Shown here: in pieces, positions 16,371 through 24,380 of the stretch | How positions within the stretch are numbered: position 1 is the stretch's first letter | How the letters are laid out: every line of letters begins with the position of its first letter | NCBI GenBank assembly: GCA_030408505.1 | Contig: JAUHQI010000004.1 | Coordinates: 496,001 to 560,000 of the forward strand | Direction of reading: 5' to 3' | DNA: 64,000 bases | Origin: Candidatus Sacchlamyda saccharinae | Lineage (GTDB): Bacteria > Chlamydiota > Chlamydiia > Chlamydiales > Rhabdochlamydiaceae | Notes under the pieces: generated by a model | The model's input: the letters and a program-made list of their open reading frames with translations, nothing else | The model's database searches: none | What the model was told of the DNA's origin: nothing | Program-made: the position numbers and the translations under genes

Positions 16371-16964
16371 ATGCAAGATGTAGAATTCGAAGGGAAAACC
16401 TATACAGTTTCTTTTGAGGCAATGCCACAAGGACTAGAGGAGCGCTTGCAGGGAGATTCCCTGCCAAGGTATCTAAAGCTTTTGGAGGCGGTGCAGGTGC
16501 GCCCCAAAGCGGTCTACAATGAAGTGAAGGCTTTTGGCAAGGCGCATTCCAGTGTGCCAGAAGTGATCAACTTACTTACTTTTGCTCATATCCAAAATCA
16601 CCGAGTGGTGGAAGCAGAAAATCTCATCAAAGAGACGTTTGAAAAGCATCCCGAGTATCTTTTTGCTAGGATCAATTACGGCGATCAATGTATCCGGAAG
16701 AGGAAGTTGGGGTTGATCCCAGAGATATTTCCGACGTTTGATTTACAAGAGCTCTGCCCAGAAAAGGACGTCTTTCACACGAGTGAGTTCCGGGGATTTT
16801 TGATTATGATGGCTTATTATTTTCGGGCCAAGAAAATGAAAGAGAAAGCCCTGCCTTATTTGGCCAAAGCTAAAGAGATTGAGCCCAATCACCCAAGCGT
16901 CTTGTATCTAGAAAAAAAGCTTCTTAAAAAGTCATTCTTTCTGCGTCTTTTCGGCAAGCAGTAG
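16371..16964 (+). CDS. TPR-like helical repeat protein
   Basis: The 197-residue product contains helix pairs of the tetratricopeptide kind: R-P-K-A-V-Y-N-E-V-K-A-F-G-K near residue 45, V-V-E-A-E-N-L-I-K-E-T-F-E-K-H-P near 75, and a good C-terminal repeat, K-E-K-A-L-P-Y-L-A-K-A-K-E-I-E-P-N-H-P-S near 160. TPR proteins scaffold protein contacts. It has no signal peptide. A TTG two codons upstream could also serve as the start. Its last 33 bases overlap the 3' end of ileS on the other strand. Confidence 0.65.
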   Translation: MQDVEFEGKTYTVSFEAMPQGLEERLQGDSLPRYLKLLEAVQVRPKAVYNEVKAFGKAHSSVPEVINLLTFAHIQNHRVVEAENLIKETFEKHPEYLFARINYGDQCIRKRKLGLIPEIFPTFDLQELCPEKDVFHTSEFRGFLIMMAYYFRAKKMKEKALPYLAKAKEIEPNHPSVLYLEKKLLKKSFFLRLFGKQ

Positions 16965-19900
16965 AGAGATCTTTGTTTTTTCGCCGTTGATATCCCATTC
17001 GGTCCCGTCTTGGGCTTCGAAGGTAAGACTCACTCCAAGAACTTCATTCATAATCAGCTCTTGATGTATCGTAAGCGCTTTTTTTACGCGGTCTGTGGTC
17101 TCCATGCCGATTTCAATGCGATCGGTGACGGCAAAGCCGGCGTCTCTGCGCATTGTGTTGATTTTGTTGATGAGCTCGCGTGCGATCCCTTCTAGGAGGA
17201 GGTCTTCGGTCAGCTCGGTATCTAAAGCGACGGTGATCCCTTCTTCGGATCTTGCAACGAGACCTTCGCGTACTTCTCTTTCAACGGCGACGTCTTCGGG
17301 GGTGAGGGTAAAGGTTTCCCCTTCTAGCTCGATGTCTAGTGTTTTGCCGTTAAGTAGGGTGGCCATCTGCTTTTGATCGAAGTCTTTGATGGCGCCTTGC
17401 GCTACGCGCATTTTGGGGCCCACTTTTTTGCCAAGTACTCGGAAGTTGGGTTTGCAGATGAGGGCGACAAATTCTTCTTCGTTGCTGGAAAACTCAACCT
17501 TGTGGACGTTGAGCTCTTCGGCGATGAGGTTTTCTTGGCGTTTGAGGGCATTTAGGGCTTTATCATCTGCTGTGATCACGTGGGCAGCTTGTAGGGGCTG
17601 GCGCACTTTGAGTTTGTGCTCCTTTCGAAGAGCGTGGGCATTGCTCACCACGATCTGCGCTGAGGCCATTTCTCTTTCGAGCTCCTCGTCGCGCAGGGCT
17701 TCGTCAGCGAGTGGGAAATCGCAGAGGTGAACAGACTCGGGATCGGTTTCTTTGCGTAGCTGCAGGTAGATCGCTTCGGTCAAAAAGGGAACGAAGGGAG
17801 CAGCAATCTTGCTTAGAGTGAGCAAAACTTGGTAGAGGGTGCTAAAGGCTTCTCTGCGATCAGGTGAATCTTCATCTGCCCAAAACCTTGTGCGGCATCT
17901 GCGGATGTACCAGTTAGTGAGCGAGTCGATGAACGCCACAAAGGGAGTGACGGCAGCGCGCAGTTCATACCGCTCCATAGCACCGGTCACTTCTTCGATC
18001 AGCTTTTGCACGAGCGAAAGGATCCAACGATCGATATCAGCGGTTGGCTTTGTTGTGAGCTCGGTAGGCGCCCATTTGTAGATTGTGGCGTAGGTCGAGA
18101 GGAAGACGTGAGCATTCCAAAATGGGATGAGAACAGAACGAGTTACTTGCTCCACTCCCCTTTCAGAGAAACGGAGATCATCGGCCTCTACTGCGCCACT
18201 ACCCAAAAGAAAGAGGCGGATTGAGTCGGCACCATATTCGTCGATGACTTTGCCCGGATCAGGATAATTTTTAAGCCGTTTGGACATTTTGTTCCCATCT
18301 TCTGCCAATATGATCCCATTGACGATCACATTTTTAAAAGCGGGTTTGTCAAAGAGGATGGTCGAGAGGACATTGAGAGTATAGAACCAACCGCGCGTTT
18401 GATCGAGTCCTTCCGCAATGAAGTCAGCAGGGAAGGCTTGCATGGTCTCTTCTTCATTTGCAAAGGGGTAGTGGTTCTGCGCGTAGGGCATTGCCCCCGA
18501 CTCAAACCAACAGTCGAACACTTCGGGGATCCGCTTAAATGTTTTGCCATTTTCTTCGAAGGTAAGGTCATCGATGAAGTGGCGGTGGAGATCGGTGATT
18601 TTTTGTCCCGTCCGCTTTTCTAGCTCTTTAACGCTATTAATGACGATCACTTCGCCGTCTTCACTGCGCCAGATTGGGATCGGGGTCCCCCAATAGCGAT
18701 TGCGCGAAATGGCCCAATCGCGTGCGTTTTCCAACCACTTGCCAAAACGGCCGTGCTTGATGTGACCTGGAACCCAGTGGATCTCTTCGTTATTTTTGAG
18801 TAGGCGGTCTTTGATCTTTTCTACTGATACAAACCAGGTGCGCATAGCCCGGTAGATCAGAGGAGTATCTGAGCGCCAGCAAAAGGGGTAGCGGTGGCGA
18901 ATCTGCGTATGGAGAAAGACCCTTTTTTCGTCTTTGAGCCGCTTAATGATCTCTTTGTCGGCATCTTTGACAAACATCCCTTCGTATTCAGGGATCTCTT
19001 TTGTGAATTTACCGTTTTGATCGACGGGACAAACCAGTTCGATGCCAGCTGCCGTGCAAATAAAAAAGTCGGCCTCTCCAAAGGCCGGTGCCATATGGAC
19101 AATGCCCGTTCCGTCTTCTGTAGAGACAAAGTCATCGACAAGGACTTGAAAAGCAGACTCTTGTTTTTTATGAGCAAAGTGGGGAAAAAGGGGCTCGTAG
19201 TGCTTCCCTGCAAGAGCACTTCCCTTCATTTCCTCAATGATCTCATACTCTTCTGGGTTTTTAAAGTAGGCGCCCAGGCGAGCTTTTGCCAGGATATAAA
19301 ACTGATCACTTTCTTTGACGTGCACTTTGACATAGTCGATGTCGGGACCCACTGCCAGAGCTAAGTTTGAAGGGAGAGTCCAGGGAGTTGTCGTCCAGGC
19401 CAACAAAGCTGTGCGCGGATCACTTACAAGAGGGAGAATTACCGTTAAAGAGGGGTCATCAACATCTTGGTAATTTAGGTTCGCCTCAAAATTCGAGAGA
19501 GGTGTTCCAAGCTTTGCCGAATAGGGCATTACCTTGAATCCTTCGTAGACGAGTCCCTTGGCAAACGCCTGAGAAAAAGCCCACCAGACACTCTCCATAA
19601 AGGAGGCGTCCATCGTTCGATAGGTCTTGTCAAAATCGACCCAGCGGCCCATCCGGCTCACCGTGCTCTTCCACTCCTCAGTATAGCGAAGGACAATACT
19701 ACGGCATTCTTCGTTGAACTTATCAATCCCAAATTTTTCGATCTCCGGTCCCCCAGAAAGCTCTTGGGCCTTTTCAATTTCATTTTCCACGGGTAGCCCG
19801 TGACAGTCCCAACCAAAACGCCTAGGGACATAATAGCCCTGCATCGTTTTGAATCTAGGCACCACGTCCTTGATTGTACCGGCAAGCAGATGCCCATAAT

Positions 19901-20060
19901 GAGGAAGACCCGTTGCAAACGGCGGGCCATCATAAAAAGAAAAGAGGGGGCCTTTCTCTCGAGCTTTCAGGGAAGCGGCAAAAATTTCTTTCTTATTCCA
20001 AAAATCTAAAACACGCTCTTCTCTACTAGAAAATGATTCTTTTTGATTGGTATTAAACAT
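16932..20060 (-). CDS. ileS: Isoleucyl-tRNA synthetase, long (eukaryote-like) type
   Basis: IleS charges tRNA-Ile. The 1042-residue protein has the HIGH-type motif P-H-Y-G-H at residues 53-57 and the KMSKS motif as G-N-K-M-S-K-R near residue 600. The W-T-T-T-P-W-T-L-P-S-N editing-domain stretch lies near 225, and V-F-D-C-W-F-E-S-G-A-M-P-Y is typical of the long class shared by eukaryotes, chlamydiae and mupirocin-resistant enzymes. The C-terminal anticodon domain and the extra tail are complete. No T-box leader is seen. It is convergent with the TPR-like gene and runs in the same direction as the membrane protein gene just upstream. Confidence 0.97.
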   Translation of the reverse strand: MFNTNQKESFSSREERVLDFWNKKEIFAASLKAREKGPLFSFYDGPPFATGLPHYGHLLAGTIKDVVPRFKTMQGYYVPRRFGWDCHGLPVENEIEKAQELSGGPEIEKFGIDKFNEECRSIVLRYTEEWKSTVSRMGRWVDFDKTYRTMDASFMESVWWAFSQAFAKGLVYEGFKVMPYSAKLGTPLSNFEANLNYQDVDDPSLTVILPLVSDPRTALLAWTTTPWTLPSNLALAVGPDIDYVKVHVKESDQFYILAKARLGAYFKNPEEYEIIEEMKGSALAGKHYEPLFPHFAHKKQESAFQVLVDDFVSTEDGTGIVHMAPAFGEADFFICTAAGIELVCPVDQNGKFTKEIPEYEGMFVKDADKEIIKRLKDEKRVFLHTQIRHRYPFCWRSDTPLIYRAMRTWFVSVEKIKDRLLKNNEEIHWVPGHIKHGRFGKWLENARDWAISRNRYWGTPIPIWRSEDGEVIVINSVKELEKRTGQKITDLHRHFIDDLTFEENGKTFKRIPEVFDCWFESGAMPYAQNHYPFANEEETMQAFPADFIAEGLDQTRGWFYTLNVLSTILFDKPAFKNVIVNGIILAEDGNKMSKRLKNYPDPGKVIDEYGADSIRLFLLGSGAVEADDLRFSERGVEQVTRSVLIPFWNAHVFLSTYATIYKWAPTELTTKPTADIDRWILSLVQKLIEEVTGAMERYELRAAVTPFVAFIDSLTNWYIRRCRTRFWADEDSPDRREAFSTLYQVLLTLSKIAAPFVPFLTEAIYLQLRKETDPESVHLCDFPLADEALRDEELEREMASAQIVVSNAHALRKEHKLKVRQPLQAAHVITADDKALNALKRQENLIAEELNVHKVEFSSNEEEFVALICKPNFRVLGKKVGPKMRVAQGAIKDFDQKQMATLLNGKTLDIELEGETFTLTPEDVAVEREVREGLVARSEEGITVALDTELTEDLLLEGIARELINKINTMRRDAGFAVTDRIEIGMETTDRVKKALTIHQELIMNEVLGVSLTFEAQDGTEWDINGEKTKISLLLAEKTQKE

Positions 20061-20067
20061 AGGATTT

Positions 20068-20793
20068 TTAGGTGTGGTCTGTACCCACTTTGGGCCATTG
20101 ATAAAAAATATCAGAAGCGAGTTTCGTTAGATCCTCCATCCGTGCTGCGTGGCTGATCTTAGTTTCAATATAGTCTAGAGAAGGACGAATCTGATCCTCA
20201 TACTTCCCAAGGTCCTCAGTTTTGGCTTTAATAAAGGGCCGTACAACGTGCCAATGATCTTTTGCCATTTGCTGTACGTACTCTACCAGCAATCGCTCAC
20301 TCCTAGAAATGTCCTTTTGATAACAGAGTTTAAAAGCTCGAATTTCGTTGACAAGTAGATACCCGTTTAATCCAATCCCATAGTACGGGCTAAGAACACC
20401 ACATGCGCTAATAGCGGTTGCCACTGCCCCGTACGCAACGTGCATCCAATGAATCTTGCATCGCGTTCTCAAGCTAAAAGCAATGCCAAGTGTCGCCACG
20501 CAAAGAGCCGTATAGAACAAAGCAAAAAACAGATTGGTAGCCGTGCTAGCCAGGCTCATCACGCCTGCTTCTAGAAAAGTGATCCGCGTCGCGAGCATTT
20601 GCAGAGGAGAGTACCCTTCTTCAAAAAATGAATATGCGACGTTCTTTAAACTCGCCGAAGAGACCTGAAATAAAGCGGATGATTCCCCAAGGACGCGCCC
20701 TCTATCTGAGGACTCGGTCAGATACTTATCGAGACCCTCGCGGATAGAGCCCAATAGTCCAGAAAATGCTGTAAGAGATTGCTCACTCGACAT
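20068..20793 (-). CDS. Predicted membrane protein with a bilobed hydrophobic hairpin (Inc-like)
   Basis: ATG 20793 gives 241 residues; a TTG seven codons upstream is less likely. Two hydrophobic segments lie close together at about residues 84-107 (ending A-T-L-G-I-A-F-S-L) and 117-140 (starting V-A-Y-G-A-V-A-T-A). Both flanks are hydrophilic and helical. This paired-helix layout is the hallmark of chlamydial inclusion-membrane proteins, which are type III secreted and face the host cytosol. The call rests on topology alone; an ordinary inner-membrane protein is possible. It lies seven bases upstream of ileS and may be co-transcribed with it. Confidence 0.5.
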   Translation of the reverse strand: MSSEQSLTAFSGLLGSIREGLDKYLTESSDRGRVLGESSALFQVSSASLKNVAYSFFEEGYSPLQMLATRITFLEAGVMSLASTATNLFFALFYTALCVATLGIAFSLRTRCKIHWMHVAYGAVATAISACGVLSPYYGIGLNGYLLVNEIRAFKLCYQKDISRSERLLVEYVQQMAKDHWHVVRPFIKAKTEDLGKYEDQIRPSLDYIETKISHAARMEDLTKLASDIFYQWPKVGTDHT

Positions 20794-20895
20794 AGAACGT
20801 AACTTGTTGTACAATAGTGGCTAGAATTATAGGTCAGCTCCCCTTTAAGATAAACCTTTATATGGAAGCCCTTGAAGGAGAGTCACCTACGGAAG

Positions 20896-20924
20896 TTGAA
20901 AAAAAATTTACATTATGCTATATT
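20896..20924 (+). promoter_or_regulatory. Promoter of the tmRNA gene
   Basis: TTGAAA at 20896-20901 and TATATT at 20919-20924 are 17 bases apart. The mature tmRNA 5' end (20932) lies eight bases after the -10 box, so the RNA probably starts at or next to its mature end. Confidence 0.75.
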
Positions 20925-20931
20925 AATAGAT

Positions 20932-21330
20932 GGGGGTGTACTGGTTTCGACTTAACAATGGAACATAAGTGGCATGCAGAGGACGTCAGTTGGCCTCTTA
21001 AATCATCTGGCAAACTACAAATGACAACAAAATTGTCGAAGCTAACTTCGCTCCTGAAGCGGATCTAGCTCATGCAGCTTAAGACCTAACAGTCTAAGTA
21101 GCACGGCGGCCTGAGATGCACCAGGCATTTTAGGACCCGCTGTTATATTTCCTGGTTAGAGTGCGATCCATTTACGCTTTTTCGGATCACCATTTGAAAT
21201 TTATAAAAGGCGGGTTGTTTCCCATATGTGGCACCTTCCATCGGAAACAACTGCAATTTGAAGGCGCTAAGCATGTAGGCATTTATGCTGAAGTTGTATA
21301 AGGACGAGAGTTCGATTCTCTCCACCTCCA
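20932..21330 (+). ncRNA. ssrA: Transfer-messenger RNA (tmRNA, SsrA)
   Basis: tmRNA rescues stalled ribosomes. The 5' end GGGGGTGTACTGGTTTCGAC carries the conserved G-G-T-T-T-C-G-A-C of the tRNA-like domain. The 3' end has a T arm GAGAG-TTCGATT-CTCTC and an acceptor CACCTCC that pairs with GGGGGTG over seven bases, including one G-U pair. CCA is not encoded: the discriminator A is followed by an A run. The resume frame at 21020-21079 encodes N-D-N-K-I-V-E-A-N-F and ends D-L-A-H-A-A before TAA at 21080. By alignment with A-N-D tags of other bacteria, the resume codon may be ACA at 21017. The gene is about 399 bases long, in one piece, and followed by a terminator. Confidence 0.95.
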
Positions 21331-21337
21331 AAAAAAG

Positions 21338-21361
21338 GCCCGACGATGTCGGGCTTTTTTT
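21338..21361 (+). terminator. Rho-independent terminator of the tmRNA gene
   Basis: GCCCGAC at 21338-21344 and GTCGGGC at 21348-21354 form a perfect seven-pair stem with a GAT loop, followed by seven T. It lies seven bases past the mature tmRNA 3' end. Confidence 0.93.
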
Positions 21362-21362
21362 A

Positions 21363-21433
21363 TGGAGGTGGGAACCTCCATACAGATCCCCACCGGGATT
21401 GCTCCAAAATTTTTTCGCTTCAGCGGAAAAAAA
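21363..21433. repeat. Three-hairpin repeat, copy 1
   Basis: The unit holds three inverted repeats in a row: TGGAGGT/ACCTCCA around GGGA, ATCCC/GGGAT around CACC, and TTTTTTCGCT/AGCGGAAAAAA around TC. It begins directly behind the tmRNA terminator. The same unit recurs 122 bases downstream with few differences in the first 45 bases. Confidence 0.8.
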
Positions 21434-21484
21434 TTGTCGGCAATCCTGGTTCTTAGATGTTTTTTTGTCTGCGTGTTGTGGGAT

Positions 21485-21554
21485 TGGAGGTGAGAACCTC
21501 CATACTGATCCCCACCGGGATTGCCCCAAATTTTTTTCGCTATAGCGAAAAAAC
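21485..21554. repeat. Three-hairpin repeat, copy 2
   Basis: This copy matches 21363-21433. Its third stem, TTTTTTCGCT/AGCGAAAAAA around TA, is perfect and flanked by T and A runs. It could therefore end transcription from both sides, including that of the minus-strand gene ending at 21574. Confidence 0.8.
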
Positions 21555-21573
21555 AGGGCAACAAGCTTGCCTC

Positions 21574-22149
21574 TCATTTATTTCGCTTCTTCTTAGAGGA
21601 AGATCTTTTGTTGATGATGCCCCAGAATTTGAGTACTTTGGGGATCGTGAGCTCTTTCACTCCCCCTGTGACTTTATCGGCTAGAGCGCAAAGAGAAGCA
21701 ATAAAGGTTTTCTGAGCCTCCGCAATGGCCGAAGATTTTTTGCTCCGGGCTTTTGAGATGATGTCTTTGAAGGCTTGGTGGTGATAAAGGAGAGCTCCCA
21801 TCTGGTCATAGAGTGTATCCTCGTCCTGAGCAAAGACTTCGAAATCTTTCCGAGGGGGGCTTTGGGGCTCAACGAGGTTCACAAAACGCTTTGAGGTGTG
21901 GATGAAAATCTCACCAGACTCTGAGGTGATTTCATTGAGACAAATGAGATTGATGGCTGAGATGGCGACTTTTTTCTTGCTCTTCACTGCCGCTAAAAGG
22001 ATTAAGTTCCATTCCTCACAGTAGAGATTGATCGGACCATCGGACTCGAGTGAAGAGTGCAAGATGGCAAAAATAGACCCATTGATCTCTGCAAGCTGCA
22101 ATCGGCTATCTTCGCTGCTCTTAGGAAAAGTAACTTTTAGTTCGGGCAT
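21574..22149 (-). CDS. Unknown 191-residue protein
   Basis: AAGGAG lies nine bases before the ATG. The N-terminal half looks like a beta-rich domain with a W-N-L-I-L-L-A-A-V-K-S-K-K-K-V-A-I-S stretch that resembles a PH-like or lipocalin-like strand pattern. The second half is helical, and the C-terminus is strongly basic (R-S-S-S-K-K-K-R-N-K). There is no signal peptide or membrane segment. I recognise no family. It stands alone between the tmRNA repeats and a pseudogene. Confidence 0.5.
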   Translation of the reverse strand: MPELKVTFPKSSEDSRLQLAEINGSIFAILHSSLESDGPINLYCEEWNLILLAAVKSKKKVAISAINLICLNEITSESGEIFIHTSKRFVNLVEPQSPPRKDFEVFAQDEDTLYDQMGALLYHHQAFKDIISKARSKKSSAIAEAQKTFIASLCALADKVTGGVKELTIPKVLKFWGIINKRSSSKKKRNK

Positions 22150-22241
22150 TCTATCTACTCCTTGTTTTCTTGGATGAAGAGGGATCTCTATGGATCACTT
22201 TTTTTGAGCCGATAGGCAAAGAAGGAGTTTCCACATGTTTT

Positions 22242-22402
22242 TCATCGGTTAGCTTTGTCTCGATCAATTCTACACGAAATCTCTAAAGGATTGTAGCAGA
22301 GAGATCGTACGTGGGCTGCGTCGCCGTCGATATGTATTTTATAGTTTGTGATGAATCGATAATCTCGAAACGATCTGAAATTTCCTCTAAACTCAAAACC
22401 AT
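22242..22402 (-). pseudogene. Remnant of an NTF2-like (SnoaL) protein gene
   Basis: In one minus-strand frame, ATG 22402 starts M-V-L-S-L-E-E-I-S-D-R-F-E-I-I, the usual N-terminus of SnoaL-type NTF2-like proteins. In the next frame, starting a few codons on, R-F-I-T-N-Y-K-I-H-I-D-G-D-A-A-H-V-R-S matches the second half of that family (T-N-H-x-I-x-x-D-G-D-x-A). About 60-80 residues that normally lie between are missing and the frame changes at the joint. This points to an internal deletion. The rest of the 368-base gap 22150-22517 holds no other feature that I can see. Confidence 0.5.
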
Positions 22403-22517
22403 TCTCTTCCCTCTTGCAGATGAATCCCGACATAAAACACAAAATATAGCTAATTTTGAGATTTCCCGAATCAAAAGTTCTGCCTAACCTTCCTCATTAT
22501 TCAGCATTTCTTGAATC

Positions 22518-22967
22518 CTAAAATTTATGAATTTCATTTGTTGTATACAGGTTAGGACGAGAAAATTTGAGGGCGGTATTGCCTTCTTTTCTTGTTTTGA
22601 GCATCTCATCAAGGAGCTTGTTTTCTTCATCGCCTAAGCGGTCATTCCATAATCCTTTGATATTGTGCTGATAAATCACGTTATCAGAGACCCACGGGAG
22701 AATTTGTGGCCATTGCGTTTTCTTTACATCCAAGAGGTGCTCATAAAAAGCGGTCCCAGTGGCATTCCATAGTACCTTAGATTTTTTATTGATACACCAC
22801 TCAGCAAGTCCATAGATCTTTTTAAGGAACTCGAAATCGTTATTTTGGTGGGCTTCAATGGTTAATGGACAATAGTCGAACCAGAAGTCATATAACGAAA
22901 AGTTTTTTTCGATATCTTCTCTAGAATCGGGAAACAATGCCAAAGCTTTTCTTCTCCACACAGACAT
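22518..22967 (-). CDS. Small conserved protein, DUF7674-like
   Basis: The 149-residue product begins M-S-V-W-R-R-K-A-L-A-L-F-P-D and has a helical layout with D-F-W-F-D-Y-C near residue 27, aromatic-rich stretches and W-P-Q-I-L-P-W-V near residue 86. It resembles a family of short proteins that I recall as DUF7674, whose members are scattered in genomic islands and have no known function. AAGG precedes the ATG by six bases. It reads in the same direction as the pseudogene remnant downstream. Confidence 0.5.
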   Translation of the reverse strand: MSVWRRKALALFPDSREDIEKNFSLYDFWFDYCPLTIEAHQNNDFEFLKKIYGLAEWCINKKSKVLWNATGTAFYEHLLDVKKTQWPQILPWVSDNVIYQHNIKGLWNDRLGDEENKLLDEMLKTRKEGNTALKFSRPNLYTTNEIHKF

Positions 22968-22992
22968 TTCGAACCTTCTTAACTCAGTCGTT

Positions 22993-23571
22993 TCAGGGCT
23001 TATTTTTTAGATAGTATACAAAAATCGGAAGATCAACGCTTGGGTTTAATAGATTTTCGCAGTGGCCGATGACAGTGGCCCCCATCTTGGAATAGAAAAT
23101 TTCCGCATCAGGATCACAAAGCCACTCTAGCTTTTCCCAGCCTTTTGCACGTGCAGTTGAGATCGCATGGTTAAAGAGAAGGGTGCCAAAACCTTGGTTT
23201 TGCAAACCGGCCTTTACAAAAAGGTGTCCCAGTTCATGCTCAAACCAATCAGCACGAGGCATGTGGATCTTCAGCGTGTAGAAACCTACGATTTCCTCAC
23301 CAAGCTTAAGCACCTGTACCACTCCATTTTCAAAGTCACTCTCTAAAATATCAAACACCTCTTTAGCAACATTTATGCTTTCTGAACGTGTTTGATAAAT
23401 GTCATTGGATTCGATAGCAAAATTGATGAGGACTTCTCTTAACAAAGGGTCTGCGGTCTCAAAGACAAGCTCTTTAGAATTGGTAGAATGACTATATAGG
23501 GAGACACTTCCGAAAGGACTAATAAATCCTGCAACTAAAAAAAGGTAAAAAAGATTAAATTTCTTCCACAC
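22993..23571 (-). CDS. GNAT acetyltransferase with an N-terminal signal-like segment
   Basis: Residues about 45-190 form a GNAT domain: V-V-Q-V-L-K-L-G-E-E-I-V-G-F-Y strands, then H-L-F-V-K-A-G-L-Q-N-Q-G-F-G-T-L-L-F, the acetyl-CoA loop (Q-N-Q-G-F-G), and F-Y-S-K-M-G-A near the end. Starting at GTG 23571, the protein begins M-W-K-K-F-N-L-F-Y-L-F-L-V-A-G-F, a plausible signal peptide or membrane anchor, which is odd because acetyl-CoA is cytosolic. A TTG at 23607 would add twelve residues. If the true start is further in, the protein would be cytosolic. The substrate is unknown. Confidence 0.75.
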   Translation of the reverse strand: MWKKFNLFYLFLVAGFISPFGSVSLYSHSTNSKELVFETADPLLREVLINFAIESNDIYQTRSESINVAKEVFDILESDFENGVVQVLKLGEEIVGFYTLKIHMPRADWFEHELGHLFVKAGLQNQGFGTLLFNHAISTARAKGWEKLEWLCDPDAEIFYSKMGATVIGHCENLLNPSVDLPIFVYYLKNKP

Positions 23572-23670
23572 ATGTTTTGAAATAGTCTCAAAGCACTTAG
23601 ATGTCAATCAATTTTGAGTTGCAAGCATCCTCGAACCAGAGTATAATGACAGGCCAAGTTGGAGGTCATT

Positions 23671-24342
23671 TTGAAGAAAGTATTGGTTCTATTTGCATGC
23701 TGGATGATCACTGGTAATCTATTCCCGTCGGACTGCTCATACACTATTCCTCAAAGCAAAGTAGATTCTACAGTTCTGTCTCATTACACACCCTATATTA
23801 AGGAAGAGCTGAAAGATGAACTTGCTCTTCAAGATGATGAAAGGACGCATAGATTTACTAGAGAATACGGCTATAGCTTCTTCAAAATGGCACAGGGAGA
23901 TTTTAGCTTCACTCCACCCCCAGAATTTCTACAAGAAATTGGAGCTCTTGTTTGTGAGGCCCTAGGACATGAGCCGGTTGAATTCACAAACATCATCCTT
24001 TCCAATTATGATGAAGACTTTTCTCTTGAGCCTCACGTGGATATTAATGAGGAAGATAATTCTAAAGATTTTGATTTTTATTTCGATGAGAGAGTCTATG
24101 GAATCATCATTGAGCCTGATCTTAGTGGCCATCTATATTTTGTGAAATGGGAAGAAGGACTAGTCCCCCCTCTAAATTTAGAACCTATTTATTCTCTATC
24201 AGAAGAGGCTGGAACTGTTTTCTGCCTTCAAGATGAGTTAAGAAAATTCCCATTTTTTCATGGGGTCTCAAAAGTATCTAACCATCGAATATCCATCACC
24301 TTCCGAACTGTCCAGGAAATGGGCTCTTCAACATTGCAATAG
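23671..24342 (+). CDS. Exported AlkB-like Fe(II)/2-oxoglutarate dioxygenase
   Basis: A TTG start at 23671 is set by GGAGG at 23661-23665; another TTG at 23659 has no ribosome site. The protein begins M-K-K-V-L-V-L-F-A-C-W, a signal peptide. The mature part has the dioxygenase iron site H-V-D near residue 122 (E-P-H-V-D-I-N), a later histidine in F-F-H-G-V-S, and the arginine pair R-I-S-I-T-F-R, spaced as in AlkB and ALKBH proteins, where these arginines bind 2-oxoglutarate. AlkB enzymes oxidise methyl groups on nucleic acids or proteins. An exported one must act outside the cytosol, possibly in the host. The assignment is from motifs only. Confidence 0.7.
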   Translation: MKKVLVLFACWMITGNLFPSDCSYTIPQSKVDSTVLSHYTPYIKEELKDELALQDDERTHRFTREYGYSFFKMAQGDFSFTPPPEFLQEIGALVCEALGHEPVEFTNIILSNYDEDFSLEPHVDINEEDNSKDFDFYFDERVYGIIIEPDLSGHLYFVKWEEGLVPPLNLEPIYSLSEEAGTVFCLQDELRKFPFFHGVSKVSNHRISITFRTVQEMGSSTLQ

Positions 24343-24380
24343 TATTCAGTCTTGCGGTGCAATATACTAGTAGATTGTAA

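Noticed and set aside
17010-20009. Several 60-156-codon frames opposite ileS
   Set aside because: They are antisense shadows of a strongly conserved synthetase gene.
20817-21068. Plus-strand frame of 83 codons starting before the tmRNA gene
   Set aside because: It covers the tmRNA promoter and the tRNA-like and tag regions, which explain the sequence fully.
21143-21577. Minus-strand frames across the tmRNA 3' end and the three-hairpin repeats
   Set aside because: The translations come from the T arm and the repeats and include the familiar false tRNA-derived string near W-R-E-S-N-S-R.
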